Assembly: GCA_007922305.1 (NCBI GenBank)
Contig: ML677343.1
Coordinates: 32,319,017 to 32,383,016, forward strand
DNA from: Dermatemys mawii
Taxonomy: Eukaryota > Chordata > Testudines > Dermatemydidae
DNA: 64,000 nt
Reading direction: 5' to 3'
Positions 46,401 through 54,300 of this stretch are shown in pieces. Within the stretch, counting starts at the first letter, position 1. Each line of letters begins with the position of its first letter. The notes beneath the pieces are model-generated. The model had not been told where the DNA came from, searched no databases, and saw nothing but the letters and a program-made list of their open reading frames with translations. Made by a program: the position numbers and the translations under genes.

Positions 46401-49400
46401 TCCTGCAGCGTGTCCCAGGACAGCCTGCAGCCAGTGCACAGCGATCCCCGGCCTCCCCCGCTTACTACACACAGGACGGGGGTGGTTGCAGCAAGTGATC
46501 CGAACTCAGTGGAGAACCTCTGCCGACAAGGGGCAGAGCGGGGCTGCCAGGACTAGTCCTGCGAGAGGTCTGATCTGTGAATGTGGCGGTGGGGGAAGGC
46601 GGAGAGCGGGGCTGAGGACTCAGGTGTGTTGCAGAGACACTGCACTGGAGCCTTCCCAGCTTCGTTCGCGGTTTAGCTCAGGAGGAGGAGGTCCCCTGGG
46701 AGTGTTCCCGGAGCAATTCCCTAGCCCATCAGTCGCTGTCCGCACACGCCGACACCTGCGCCCCGTCAGGGAGGTGACAGAACGTGGCTCTGTCTGCAAC
46801 CAGATCAGGTGCCTTTTCCTTTAACACCATCCAACTAAGGCACAGGAGAGCCCTCGAACTACTGCACTGCAATGATTAGAGCCCTACCAAATTCACGGCC
46901 ATGAAAAACGCATCCCAGACTGTGAACTCTGGTCTCCCCTGCCCTGAGAAACCTGGTCTGTTGGGTGCTTTTACCCAATACTACACCGATTTCACAGGGG
47001 AGACCAGTGTTTCTCACATGGGAGGCCCTGACCCAAAAAGGAGTTACAGGGAGGTCACTAGGTTATTTTAGAGGGGTATTAGCACTCTTATTTCAATGCC
47101 TTCAGAGCTGGGTGGCCGGAGAGCGGCAGCTGTTGCCCATGTGCCCAGCTCTGATGGCAGCGCCCCCGCAGCAGCAGCACAGAGGGAAGGTTGGCAATAC
47201 CAGCCCAGCCCATCCTTACTTCTGCGCCGCTGCTGGCGGCGGTTCTGCCCTCAGAGCTGGGCCAACAGCTGCTGCTCTCCAGCTGCCCAGCGCTGAAGGT
47301 AGCGCCGCCGTCAGCAGCAGCAGCACAGAAATAAGGGTAGCAATACCGCAACCCCCCCTACAATAACCTTGTGACCCCCCCCCACAACTCCTTTTTGTGT
47401 CAGGACTCTACGCTTACAACTCCCTGACATTTCAGATTTAGATAGCTGAAATCATGAAACTGACGATTTTAAAAATCCTGTGACCGTGAAATTGATCAAA
47501 ATTTGGTAGGGCCCTAGCTATAATAATCCCTAGCTCTTCTATAGCCCTTTGCAACAGCAGATTTCAAAGGGCTTTACCAAGAGGATCCGTATCATTATCC
47601 TCACTTTTCAGACGGGGAAACTGAGTCACAGAGGGGGAAGTGACTTGCCCAAGGTCACCCAGTAGACCAGTTGCAGAGCTGAGAATGGCCCCCAGGTCTC
47701 CGAACTCGCAGTCCATGCACTGCTGCTCATTACACACTATGGTGCAGCGCCATTCTCACATCAAGGAGCCCCACATTCTGTTGTGTTACACTGTGGCACA
47801 TCAGGGTTCCAACACATATCGTCACTGCCTGCCTGGAGATGCAGACCGATCCAGGTGCTCAGATAGTACATTGACAGTACACCCTGGAACAGATCCTGAC
47901 GGCACCCCGTCACTGGCAGGACAACTGCTCCTGTTCCGTCCTTTCCCATAGGACCAGCTTCCCACAGCGTGCCCCAATCTCACCAGTCTGGGGCTACGCG
48001 CTCTAGGGGGCAGGTTTTCTCCAGGCTGGCCTGACCTGGGAGGAGATTGTCCCAAACCATCAGAGAGTGCAGCTTAGCCACGTAACGGGGAACGCAGGCC
48101 TGCAAGGGAGTGCCCCTGCAGCACATGCTGCTGGCACTCCCAGTGCAGGGCTGTGTGACAGCCCCATTCATTTGAAAGAAGAAGCTGTCACACAAAGCCT
48201 TAGGAGAAAGGAGGTGGATGAGATCTAAGACGACCTATCAAGGCACCAGCTGCTCCTTGCCTGGTGACAGGAGAGGAATGAAACTACAACAGTGTAGAAA
48301 CTAAACTGGCCTCATCCCACCAGAGAAAGCAGAGAACACGTCAATGCCCGGAGCCTGCAACCAGCAGCGGGTGATAAAGTAATGCCGGCTCCCACCACAG
48401 TGACTCGATGCACACAGGACATAGGGGAGCATGTGGTCAAACCAGCATCAACAGCTCATTACAGCCCGAATTCTGGCACTGCCAAGTCCAGCCCAGTGCC
48501 ACGGTGACTTGGTGCCACACGGGGGTTCCCCTTTGTTCGTTGCTTTCCAGCATGGGATTCGCTGCCTGCCCCCTTCCCCTCCCCCACTTCCTCCTAGAGC
48601 CTCTTGACATTTTGCATTTGTAATTTTTTTTGCTGCTGACAAAAATGTGGCCTTTTTTTGCTAATGTTTGGTGGGAAATGTTTGTGTCTCGGGAAATGTT
48701 CAGCTTTTCCAGCAGAAGAAGTGAGACCAGCGGAGTGCGCATTGCTTTTTTGCTTTTTGGTCGAAAAATTGATTTCCTTCCCTTGAAAAATCACCACAAA
48801 AACCCCTCCCCAAATGTTTTGTTTCTGCCCCAGATTTTCAGGGAATATATTCAGTATTTCCCAGCCAGTTCTAGTTGTTTCTGTATTGGAGACTGTTGGC
48901 TCATCATTAGAGTGGGAGGCGACGGGCGGGTGCTGGCAGTCAGGACACTGACTCAGTCGGTGACCTTGGACAAGTCACCTTCCCCCCGCCTCAGTTTCCC
49001 CTTCTATGACAAGGGCGTGTGCTCATCAACAGCATGGGCTGCGGTACTGGCCATGCCCCCAACCGGCCCAGCCTGCCCCTTTGAGGTGGGCAATGCGCAC
49101 GGCAGCCTAGCTGAGCCCTGCTTGGTGCCACCCGGGTGCAAGTCAGGGATGCCTGGCTGGTTTCTGCAGGTGAATGTTGGGGCAAGGAGAGGGAGAGGAA
49201 GATGCTCCTGGCCCTTCCCCTCTCATGGTGCCCCTGTCCAATGACAGCTATAACAGGGCCCATACGCTGCCCAGTGGCACAGAGTCCTGGTTGGGGGGGA
49301 CTCTTTCCAGTGACATCTCCATCCATCAGCATGACGGGATCCGGCCTCACATCTGCTCCCCACGTCCCAGCCCCGGCTACTCACTGGTGTTTGGCGTGAA

Positions 49401-49531
49401 AGAGGGGTGCCGCGTGGCTCCCTGCGTGACGGCTGGCGGCGGAGGAGGCATGTTCGGGGGGGTCGATCTGGACTGAGTCTTCACGTCGGCCGGCGAGTCA
49501 GGCATCGTGGCTGCCTTCTTCTCTGTACTAC
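28087..49531 (-). CDS. CBFA2T3: CBFA2T3 (MTG16/ETO2) transcriptional corepressor, 5' partial
   Basis: Myeloid translocation gene family corepressor; known to bridge DNA-bound factors to NCoR/SMRT and histone deacetylases in haematopoietic cells. Eleven exons join in phase on the - strand: 49531-49385, 44498-44421 (cassette), 41081-40840, 40319-40230, 36591-36410, 35261-35011, 33074-32989, 32594-32399, 30693-30625, 29077-28887, 28419-28087. From the internal ATG at 49505-49503 (MPDSPADVK), the cassette-skipped form has 586 residues and the included form 612. In skipped numbering: NHR1/TAFH ~79-185, NHR2 ~301-363, NHR3 ~407-470, and NHR4 MYND finger 478-514 with ligands C478, C481, C489, C492, C498, C502, H510, C514. 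CBFA2T3 rather than RUNX1T1 or CBFA2T2 is supported by [19 protein letters not shown], by the cassette [15 protein letters not shown], and by the PABPN1L and TRAPPC2L neighbours. The first visible exon starts mid-codon, so an upstream exon exists outside what I could find. Confidence 0.97.
28887..29077 (-). CDS. CBFA2T3: CBFA2T3 exon, NHR3 coiled coil
   Basis: Acceptor CCTTCCAG above 29077; donor GTAGAG from 28886 down. Two bases complete Glu; 63 codons of a long charged helix ([20 protein letters not shown] ... [20 protein letters not shown]) follow, ending EDSSE. Confidence 0.97.
28888..30624. other. CBFA2T3 introns around NHR3 exon (29078-30624 and 28420-28886)
   Basis: Positions 28888-29077 within this span are the NHR3 exon listed separately; this note concerns the introns. 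Intron 29078-30624 carries a CA/TG-rich low-complexity stretch at 29265-29345 and a CR1-like fragment at 29405-29570. Intron 28420-28886 shows nothing recognisable. Confidence 0.4.
29405..29570 (+). mobile_element. CR1-like LINE fragment
   Basis: The phrases GACTGGCTCAGACC, CCCAGTATCCTGTCT and GCACCAGATGCTTCAGAGGA occur in the order of a CR1-related repeat widespread in turtles and birds. Boundaries are approximate and the subfamily is not assigned. Confidence 0.5.
30625..30693 (-). CDS. CBFA2T3: CBFA2T3 exon, linker to NHR3
   Basis: Acceptor GCTTTCAG above 30693; donor GTGAGT from 30624 down. 69 nt: AC, then [22 protein letters not shown] and G. Confidence 0.95.
32399..32594 (-). CDS. CBFA2T3: CBFA2T3 exon, NHR2 helix
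   Basis: Acceptor CTCTGGCAG above 32594; donor GTACTG from 32398 down, a weaker 5' splice site than its neighbours. 65 codons plus [21 protein letters not shown] and [20 protein letters not shown], then a variable Pro/Ser linker. The split codon G|AC gives the Asp of LDAHREF. Confidence 0.95.
32711..32876. repeat. 46-bp minisatellite in CBFA2T3 intron
   Basis: Three head-to-tail units of 45-46 bp starting GTCTACAG at 32738, 32783 and 32829, each with a TTTGCACCGGGGGAGCGT-type end, plus a degenerate partial unit on the left. It fills much of the 394-bp intron 32595-32988 between the two NHR2 exons. Copies 2 and 3 are almost identical, implying recent expansion. Confidence 0.85.
32989..33074 (-). 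CDS. CBFA2T3: CBFA2T3 exon, NHR2 start
   Basis: Acceptor TCTTCCAG above 33074; donor GTACGT from 32988 down. Two bases complete Ala; then [20 protein letters not shown] and EEWKHLNN, the start of the NHR2 tetramerisation helix. Confidence 0.97.
33150..33240 (+). repeat. SINE-like interspersed repeat fragment
   Basis: TTAGGATAGCACCTCAG ... GGGCTGGGCACTGTACAGAG ... GATGGTCCCTGGCCC follows the order of a short repeat seen very widely in sauropsids (GGTAGCRCCTAGRGGCC ... GCTGTACA ... CAGTCCCTGCCCC). The same family appears at 57255-57445. Confidence 0.5.
33840..34540. repeat. Dispersed repeat, copy A (interrupted)
   Basis: Phrases GTCTACACTGCACATTAACC, CACCAATCAGTCTGACTCGG, GCACTCAGGACCTGGGT and GCAGTGTGGACGCAGGGCGA recur in the same order in copy B at 35705-36110. 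Copy A is split by a nested insertion at 33981-34327. It occupies much of the CBFA2T3 intron 33075-35010. Confidence 0.65.
33981..34327. mobile_element. Nested GC-rich insertion with 11-bp target duplication
   Basis: The 11-mer AAAACTTGGTG flanks the element on both sides (33970-33980 and 34328-34338). The ends share a direct motif GAGCACCCACCGGC (near 33987 and 34308). The interior is very GC-rich and non-coding. Duplication length suggests target-primed insertion of a SINE-like element; I recognise it as a common turtle repeat but cannot name it. Confidence 0.75.
35011..35261 (-). CDS. CBFA2T3: CBFA2T3 exon, NHR1-NHR2 linker
   Basis: Acceptor GGGGCAG above 35261; donor GTGAGT from 35010 down. 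G + 83 codons + G. Contains [19 protein letters not shown], a [19 protein letters not shown] stretch and [15 protein letters not shown]. The human CBFA2T3 linker is slightly shorter in the proline region; this copy keeps the fuller [16 protein letters not shown] form seen in RUNX1T1. Confidence 0.97.
35383..35458 (-). repeat. MIR-like SINE fragment
   Basis: CTTGGGCAAGTCACTGCC ... CTGTGCCTCAGTTTCCCCC ... GTAAAATGGGG is the reverse complement of the MIR conserved core. It lies in the CBFA2T3 intron 35262-36409. Confidence 0.65.
35705..36110. repeat. Dispersed repeat, copy B
   Basis: Same phrase order as copy A: TCTACACAGCACACTC, CAGCAATCAGTCTGACTCGG, TGCACTCAGGACCTGGGT, GTGCAGTGTGGACCCGG, ending AACAATGCAGCGCAGACAC. 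It has no nested insertion. It lies in the CBFA2T3 intron 35262-36409. Confidence 0.65.
36410..36591 (-). CDS. CBFA2T3: CBFA2T3 exon, NHR1 end
   Basis: Acceptor GTTTGCAG above 36591; donor GTAGGA from 36409 down. 60 codons plus [41 protein letters not shown] and ETGKRRTPD. The next exon's G completes Arg. Read-through of the donor meets TAG at once. Confidence 0.97.
36592..40229. other. CBFA2T3 intron inside NHR1
   Basis: A 3.6-kb intron with no coding content. The only recognisable repeat is the MIR-like copy at 38493-38655. A GC-rich stretch lies at about 39340-39680. Confidence 0.5.
38493..38655 (+). repeat. MIR SINE
   Basis: AACCTCATAGCAACCCTATGAGG, ATTATTACCACC, GGGGAAACTGAGGCACACAG and AAGTGACCTACCCAGGG occur in MIR order, one of the best-preserved MIR-like copies in the window. 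Confidence 0.75.
40230..40319 (-). CDS. CBFA2T3: CBFA2T3 exon, NHR1 middle
   Basis: Acceptor GCCGGCAG above 40319; donor GTAGGT from 40229 down. 30 codons, phase 0 both ends: [19 protein letters not shown] and [11 protein letters not shown] of the TAFH domain. Confidence 0.97.
40840..41081 (-). CDS. CBFA2T3: CBFA2T3 exon, Ser/Pro linker and start of NHR1
   Basis: Acceptor CATTGCAG above 41081; donor GTACGT from 40839 down. 80 codons: [20 protein letters not shown], a Ser/Thr-rich linker, then [20 protein letters not shown] and [17 protein letters not shown], the first helices of the TAFH/NHR1 domain. Confidence 0.97.
41082..44420. other. CBFA2T3 intron downstream of the cassette exon
   Basis: Besides the solo LTR at 41421-42027, nothing recognisable. 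It is GC-rich throughout. Confidence 0.5.
41421..42027 (+). mobile_element. Solo LTR of an endogenous retroelement
   Basis: A 607-bp element starting TGTCAC and ending GTGACA (6-bp perfect inverted termini with TG...CA), with an internal AATAAA at 41736-41741 followed by a T-rich tract, as at an R/U5 boundary. I recognise the 3' half as a long terminal repeat frequent in turtles. No gag, pol or env sequence adjoins it, so it is a solo LTR. It lies in the CBFA2T3 intron 41082-44420, antisense to the gene. The flanking pentamers are not an exact target duplication (GAGGA / GAAGG), so the outer ends may be off by a few bases. Confidence 0.75.
44421..44498 (-). CDS. CBFA2T3: CBFA2T3 cassette exon (long-isoform segment)
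   Basis: Acceptor TTGCTTGCAG above 44498; donor GTAAGT from 44420 down. 78 nt = 2 + 25 codons + 1, phase 1 on both sides, so it can be skipped without a frameshift. Joined to its neighbours it reads N, then [26 protein letters not shown] and MNGSS. The human long isoform (MTG16a) has [15 protein letters not shown] followed by MNGSS at the same place. Skipping joins A|TA as Ile instead. The exon is conserved although its N-terminal half has drifted. Confidence 0.92.
44715..44885 (+). repeat. MIR-like SINE
   Basis: CACTTTGCAGGGATCC, GGGGAAACTGAGGCACGGAG and GCAACTGGCCCAAGTCACAC occur in MIR order. It lies in intron 44499-49384, just upstream of the cassette exon. Confidence 0.7.
46877..47516. 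mobile_element. 640-bp hAT-like non-autonomous transposon
   Basis: Ends TAGAGCCCTACCAAATT and AATTTGGTAGGGCCCTA are inverted repeats (16 of 17 match). Flanks GCAATGAT (46869-46876) and GCTATAAT (47517-47524) match at 6 of 8, consistent with an aged 8-bp hAT target duplication. The interior has GC-rich, partly repeated blocks (GAGCTGG ... GCAGCAGCAGCACAGA occurs twice, at about 47105-47195 and 47254-47330) and no open frame for a transposase. Confidence 0.8.
47525..47745 (+). repeat. MIR SINE abutting the hAT-like element
   Basis: ATCATTATCCTCACTTTTCAG, GGGGAAACTGAGTCACAGAG and AAGTGACTTGCCCAAGGTCA form a well-kept MIR core starting right after the transposon, so the transposon probably inserted into or beside an older MIR. 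Confidence 0.75.
48925..49012 (-). repeat. MIR-like SINE fragment
   Basis: GGTGACCTTGGACAAGTCACC ... GCCTCAGTTTCCCCTTCTATGA is the reverse-complement MIR core, lying 370 bp beyond the donor of the MPDSP exon. Confidence 0.65.
49385..49531 (-). CDS. CBFA2T3: CBFA2T3 exon with MPDSP start of the short isoform
   Basis: Acceptor TTTGCAG above 49531; donor GTGAGT from 49384 down. 147 nt, entering after one base of a codon and leaving with one base (A). In-frame STEKKAAT precedes [19 protein letters not shown]. The ATG at 49505-49503 has A at -3 and corresponds to the start of the short human isoform (MPDSPAEVK). The Pro-rich region ends HPSFTPNT. Confidence 0.95.
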
Positions 49532-50754
49532 CTGCAAAGGGCGGAGATGCAGAGAGCAAGAGACCGGTGAGTGAAGCGGATTGGGGTCGCAAGGCCACTG
49601 ACCCTTCCCTCGCCTGGGCACGGACCTAACGCCCACTGGAGTCCGTGGGCATCCTGCCCTTGGCTGCAATGGCCTTTGGCTCAGGCTCTCACGCAGCCCT
49701 CTCTGCACTGCAGCCAATCAAAACACACATGTTTCTCCTCTCCTCTATCCCGTGCCACCCTGTTTACACCAGGGCCGTTATTTCTGATTCATGTCAGCGA
49801 GAGGAGGACGTGGCCTCGGGCCCTGTAATGCACATGTCCGTGCCACTGAAAAGGCACCACCTGGGACTGAAATGGGTCCTCACTCATGCGCCCATTTCAG
49901 GGTCCTGCCCAGCCCAAAGGCCCTTCTCCCATGGTGAGAACCAACTCATCGATCCAGGGAACCTCCACGTTTCCAAAACGCCAAGCCAGGAACATTCATT
50001 CCAGCAAGAATGCACGTGTCCCAAAACCCTGAGAATGTCATGAACGCCACTGTTCTGGGCTACGAAAGGGCCAATATTCCTTGGCTGAGGACTACGGCAG
50101 GGAGAGGAGCTTTACAAGTTCCCACCACCGCAAAAGCTGGGACCGGGATGGGAGCACCTTTGCTCCTAACTCTTCCTGGGTCACCCCACTCCTCCTTCCT
50201 GAGCAGGGCGAAACTCAGCTCACGGAGGGGGCAAGGAGGACGGCTCTCCTGTTCACTGCAGCAGGGACCCAGGGGGAGAAGTCTACAGGGGTCAGGCCTG
50301 ACCGGTGCCCTCCCTGCCCCAGAGGAAAAATGCAATTTCACCCCAAGAGCAGTGAACACGCTCGAGCTCCTGGGCAGACACATTATCACCGGGTCCTACA
50401 CAGAGTCATGGGGGGCCATGTCTTAGCTATACCCTGGGTCTTGGGGGCTCAGTTTCTTGTACCTGAGCTCCCGGCCACCCATGAGCTCAGCCTCCCAGCA
50501 GCCGGGCGTGGCTGTCTCCCTGCAGAGAGATAAGGGGCGGAGAGCTCAGAAGGATCTAGGCAGGCAGATGACTGGGGAGAGACCGGCCCCGGGGAATGTG
50601 ATTCACAAAAGCCAGCGCACTAGGCGGGGAGCCGCTTACGCCAGCCCAGGAAAGACGCCTGCCAGCGTTGGTGCGCAGCTCCACCACGTTCTCTGAGGCA
50701 GGCACCGAGGTCCAGGCTGCAGGGGGGTGTTGAGCTCCAAGGATGGATCTCGCT

Positions 50755-50885
50755 TGTAACATTTAGCTCAGTGACGAGGGTACTGATCTGGGAAGTGGGA
50801 GACCTCCCACTTCAAGGACCCCCTCCCCTGAAGGAGGAGAAGGGATTTGCCGCCTCCCAGGCGCGTGCTCCAACCACTGGGCAGT
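50755..50885 (+). repeat. tRNA-derived SINE fragment
   Basis: TTTAGCTCAGTGACGAGGGT resembles a pol III A box and is followed some 35 nt later by a degenerate B-box position (ACTTCAAGGA), the order of tRNA-like SINEs (TAGCYCAGTGG ... GGTTCAAATCC). Another minus-oriented piece (GAGTGCTCTAACCGCC) lies at 50998-51013. Confidence 0.5.
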
Positions 50886-51239
50886 TCTGCTGTGGAGCTC
50901 CCTATATCACTCCTGTTTGAAGCTGTTGCACTGGGGATAAATAACAAAAGACTCCATGGGGCAGGCAGACTGGCTCCTGGGCTTCCCCGTCCTGGGCGAG
51001 TGCTCTAACCGCCAGGCCACACAGTCATGCTTGTGCACACTGGCTCGCCAAGAGTCGTTGGGACAAGAGCATGGGCAGGCGAGGACACTAGCACGCGCAT
51101 GACTCTGCTGCCCGGGGCTGGGCACACTTACCCAGGATGTGGGGGACACGAGAGCCCACCCCTGGTCCACCTGCCGCATAACAGCTTCAAGGGGAGGGAC
51201 TGGGGCCTGACATCCTGTGGCCAGGGCAATCAATCTCCA

Positions 51240-51336
51240 TTCAAATCCTTTCTCCTCATTAGATGGAGGGGGGATTTGAACCGGCTACTCTCCCACCTCC
51301 CAGCTGAGTACCCTAACAACCACTGGGCTAAAAGTT
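51240..51336 (-). repeat. tRNA-derived SINE with A and B boxes
   Basis: Read on the - strand: TTTTAGCCCAGTGGTTGTTA (A box), then GTGGGAGAGTAGCC and GGTTCAAATCC (a good B box), as in tRNA-derived SINEs of turtles. It is not a functional tRNA: no cloverleaf closes around it. Confidence 0.65.
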
Positions 51337-54300
51337 CCAAGTGAGGCTGTGGTCCTCCTGCCCCGGCTGCCTGGTGCAAGCTCCCCGAGCCGATAGGCAG
51401 CCTCTGAGCACGCTTAGCGGGTCAGGATCCACAGGCAAACGAATGTCTCTCCTCCCTCACTCTGTGGATCACTCGGGGGCTCGCTCAGGAGATGGCCCCA
51501 GGGCGCGTGCCCAGAGGCGGAGCCATCGACACCCAACCAATGCAGGCACCTCCAGGGTTTCAGCAGGTGATCCCCAGATTGGGGCTTGGTGCCTAACTCC
51601 AGTAGAGCGTTCAGCCTGAGAGGAGGTGCCCTGGGCGCCTGGCGGTCTGGGGTAGACCTGGGAACTGAGTTCCCGCGACTGTGCCGTAAATCACAAGGCC
51701 ATCCTTTCTCGCACAGCCAACCCATTGTATAGCCCTCCTCCAGCCCATATGCACAGCCCTGTAGGATAAACAACACTGGGTCATATAGTCGTCTATCCAC
51801 CCCGGAAATCCTGTACCCCCTCTTCCCGCATTCATACTAATGCACAGCCCACACATCCATGCATGGAATCCAGCATCTGCACAGACACACACGCACAATA
51901 CGCTCTGTGCACACGCACCCGACACCCAGAGACAGACCTAGGTCCGTGTCACACATGTACCCCGCATGCTGTCATCTTGGCGCTCGTCCCGGAGAACCCA
52001 TCTCTGCTGCGGCACACACTGCCAGAGCAATCGGCCTGCTGGTTACCGGCCAGGTTTGAAGGAATGGGAATTCTCCCCGGGTTGCCGGCTGGAATGCCTC
52101 ACCATTTGCCATGAACCATGTGTGGAGTTCCAGGAATCGCGCTGTCAGGCCGTGATTATTCACAGATAGTAAATTGGGCTTTAGGTGCCATGCTGCAGGC
52201 AGCAGCTCACGTATATACAACAACCAGGGCAGTTCCACTGGTGCCTTGAGAGGATCCATTCACGCGTCATTGACCCCAAGCGCTCAAAAATCCCTAGTCA
52301 GGCTCCAAAACATCAGGGGATTTAAAAGACCTAATAAATATGAGGTTCCCTTTCTTTGCCTCGTGGTTTCTGAGCCGTTAGGGGTCACATAGGACACGTT
52401 TTCCAGCTTTTCTCCAAAACCAGGGAGAAATTTACCTTTTTTTAAAATGAGAGCTGAGACAGTGACATCATCCCAGGATGAGACTGGCGGGGGCTTTAAG
52501 AAAACAACATGGCTCACGATAGTCACAATAACACTGAGAGAACTGGACCCACTGCCTGAAGCCCGACGCCTTCACAGCGAACAGAGCCTTCTCCGGATCA
52601 TTGGGAATAAAACTCCCTGTTCCTCCCACCTCTCGCTTGGCCTGCAAAGCCATAACGACAGAGCTGGTGGAAAGTTTTCCAACACGACGGGGGTCCACCC
52701 TCAGAAAATGCCTGGAAATCAAAACTTTGTCGATTTTGATGAAATTTCATCATGGAAACAAAAACCGAGCGAATGGAAGCATTGCTCCATTTGATGTCTC
52801 TAATGCTGAACAGCAGAGTGTTGGTTTTTAACAAAGCCATTCAAAGTGGCACTTCCGGACCTTGCTCAAACGGAGTGTGTCCGTGGTTAGTTTTAAAAGG
52901 ACTTCGTGTTCTGCAATTTGTTTTATTTGATGTTTACTAGAAGTTGTAATAAACAATTAAACAAAAAATTGATCAGCCCAAAGTGAAATGTCCCCGTTTT
53001 AAGTATCTAATGCTGAGAAGGTCAGTGGGGGTTGGGGGTCAGATGTATTTGACAAATCCAACCACCAGTGCACCCCTACCCAGCTGCCTAAAATCAGCTG
53101 TGCTTGAAGGTCAGAGAGAACCTGTAGCTGGAGAGCGATTACACAATTCCTTGTCCCTGGGATCCCTGCGAGCTGTTACCCAGGAATCTCCTTGTGATGG
53201 GGTGTTCACTTTCCTCCTAGTAGCTCGGAAAGGGTTAATGACACAGCTGCCAACTTTCACGTGGTAAATAAGCACTTTCGCATTCACAATAAACCAAAAA
53301 TCAAGCTAGTCCCATTTCAAAACAAGGCCCAAACAAGTCAATCCCTACGAACCCCACCGCTCTGTGTGACTAGACCACACACCCCTCGCCCCGGTGTGCA
53401 GTCTGGGACAGTGGTGGGCCCGCTGTACATCCCTGACTCTCTCTCCCCACTGCTTGCTCCTGCTTGCTGGGAGCCGATCAAAAATAAGAAGCTACAAGCC
53501 AAACAAGCAACAAGCCAAAGACTAGCCAGCAAGCAACTCACAAGCAAATTAAAAACCAAAAACAAGCCCAATTTCTGTGTTTTTTCCGCAGGTTTGGCAT
53601 GTCTAGTTAATGAGGCTCTGAAGGAACCAATTAACCTGACAGGCAACACCTGAGGGAGAACAAGGGCGGGAGGATAGAGCCCAGCTGGACAGGAGCAAGG
53701 GGGCCTGCTAAGCCCAGGAAGGGGGCTGAGAGAGGAAAGAAGGAGAAGCCCAGTGGAGAGGAGAAGCCCTGGGCTCCTGCCCCTCAGAGAGGGGTGTACC
53801 AGCCAGATGGTGGAGAAGAGAGTACCAGCCGGATAGAGACAGAGTAGGAAGCAGACCTGGGAAATAGCAGCGAGGTTTGGGATGGAGCAGCCCCTGGCTG
53901 CCGATCGTAGGGTCCCTGAGCTGAACCCCAGAGCAGAGTGGGTTGGGTTCCCCAACCAGCAGAAGGGAAGATTGCCTGGGACAGATCGTCCAGTAGGACT
54001 CTGATACCCCGGAACGGGGAAAACACACAACGACCCAGCAGGGAGGCCAAGCTGTGAAAAGGGAGCCCCCTAAGCCAGGAAGAGGATGATCCCGACCCCC
54101 TGCAAATCCTGGAGCGTGAGACAGAAGGGGCCATTCCCCAGACGGAGCCCCAAGAAGGTGAACCCTGTGGAGGGGGCTAATGGAGTGTGTCAGGACTGCT
54201 CTGCTCTGCGCACTGCATCCCTCGAGCTGTCTTTCTCAGCATCGCGACAGGGCTGTGGTTTTCCTGGGCATCATTCAGAGGAGGCTTTGGAGTGGCATGG

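Noticed and set aside
53338..54030. 230-codon open frame on the - strand with leucine-rich segments
   Set aside because: The plus strand is a purine-rich, repeat-like block, so the complement translates as Leu/Ser/Pro and mimics membrane segments. No family resemblance.
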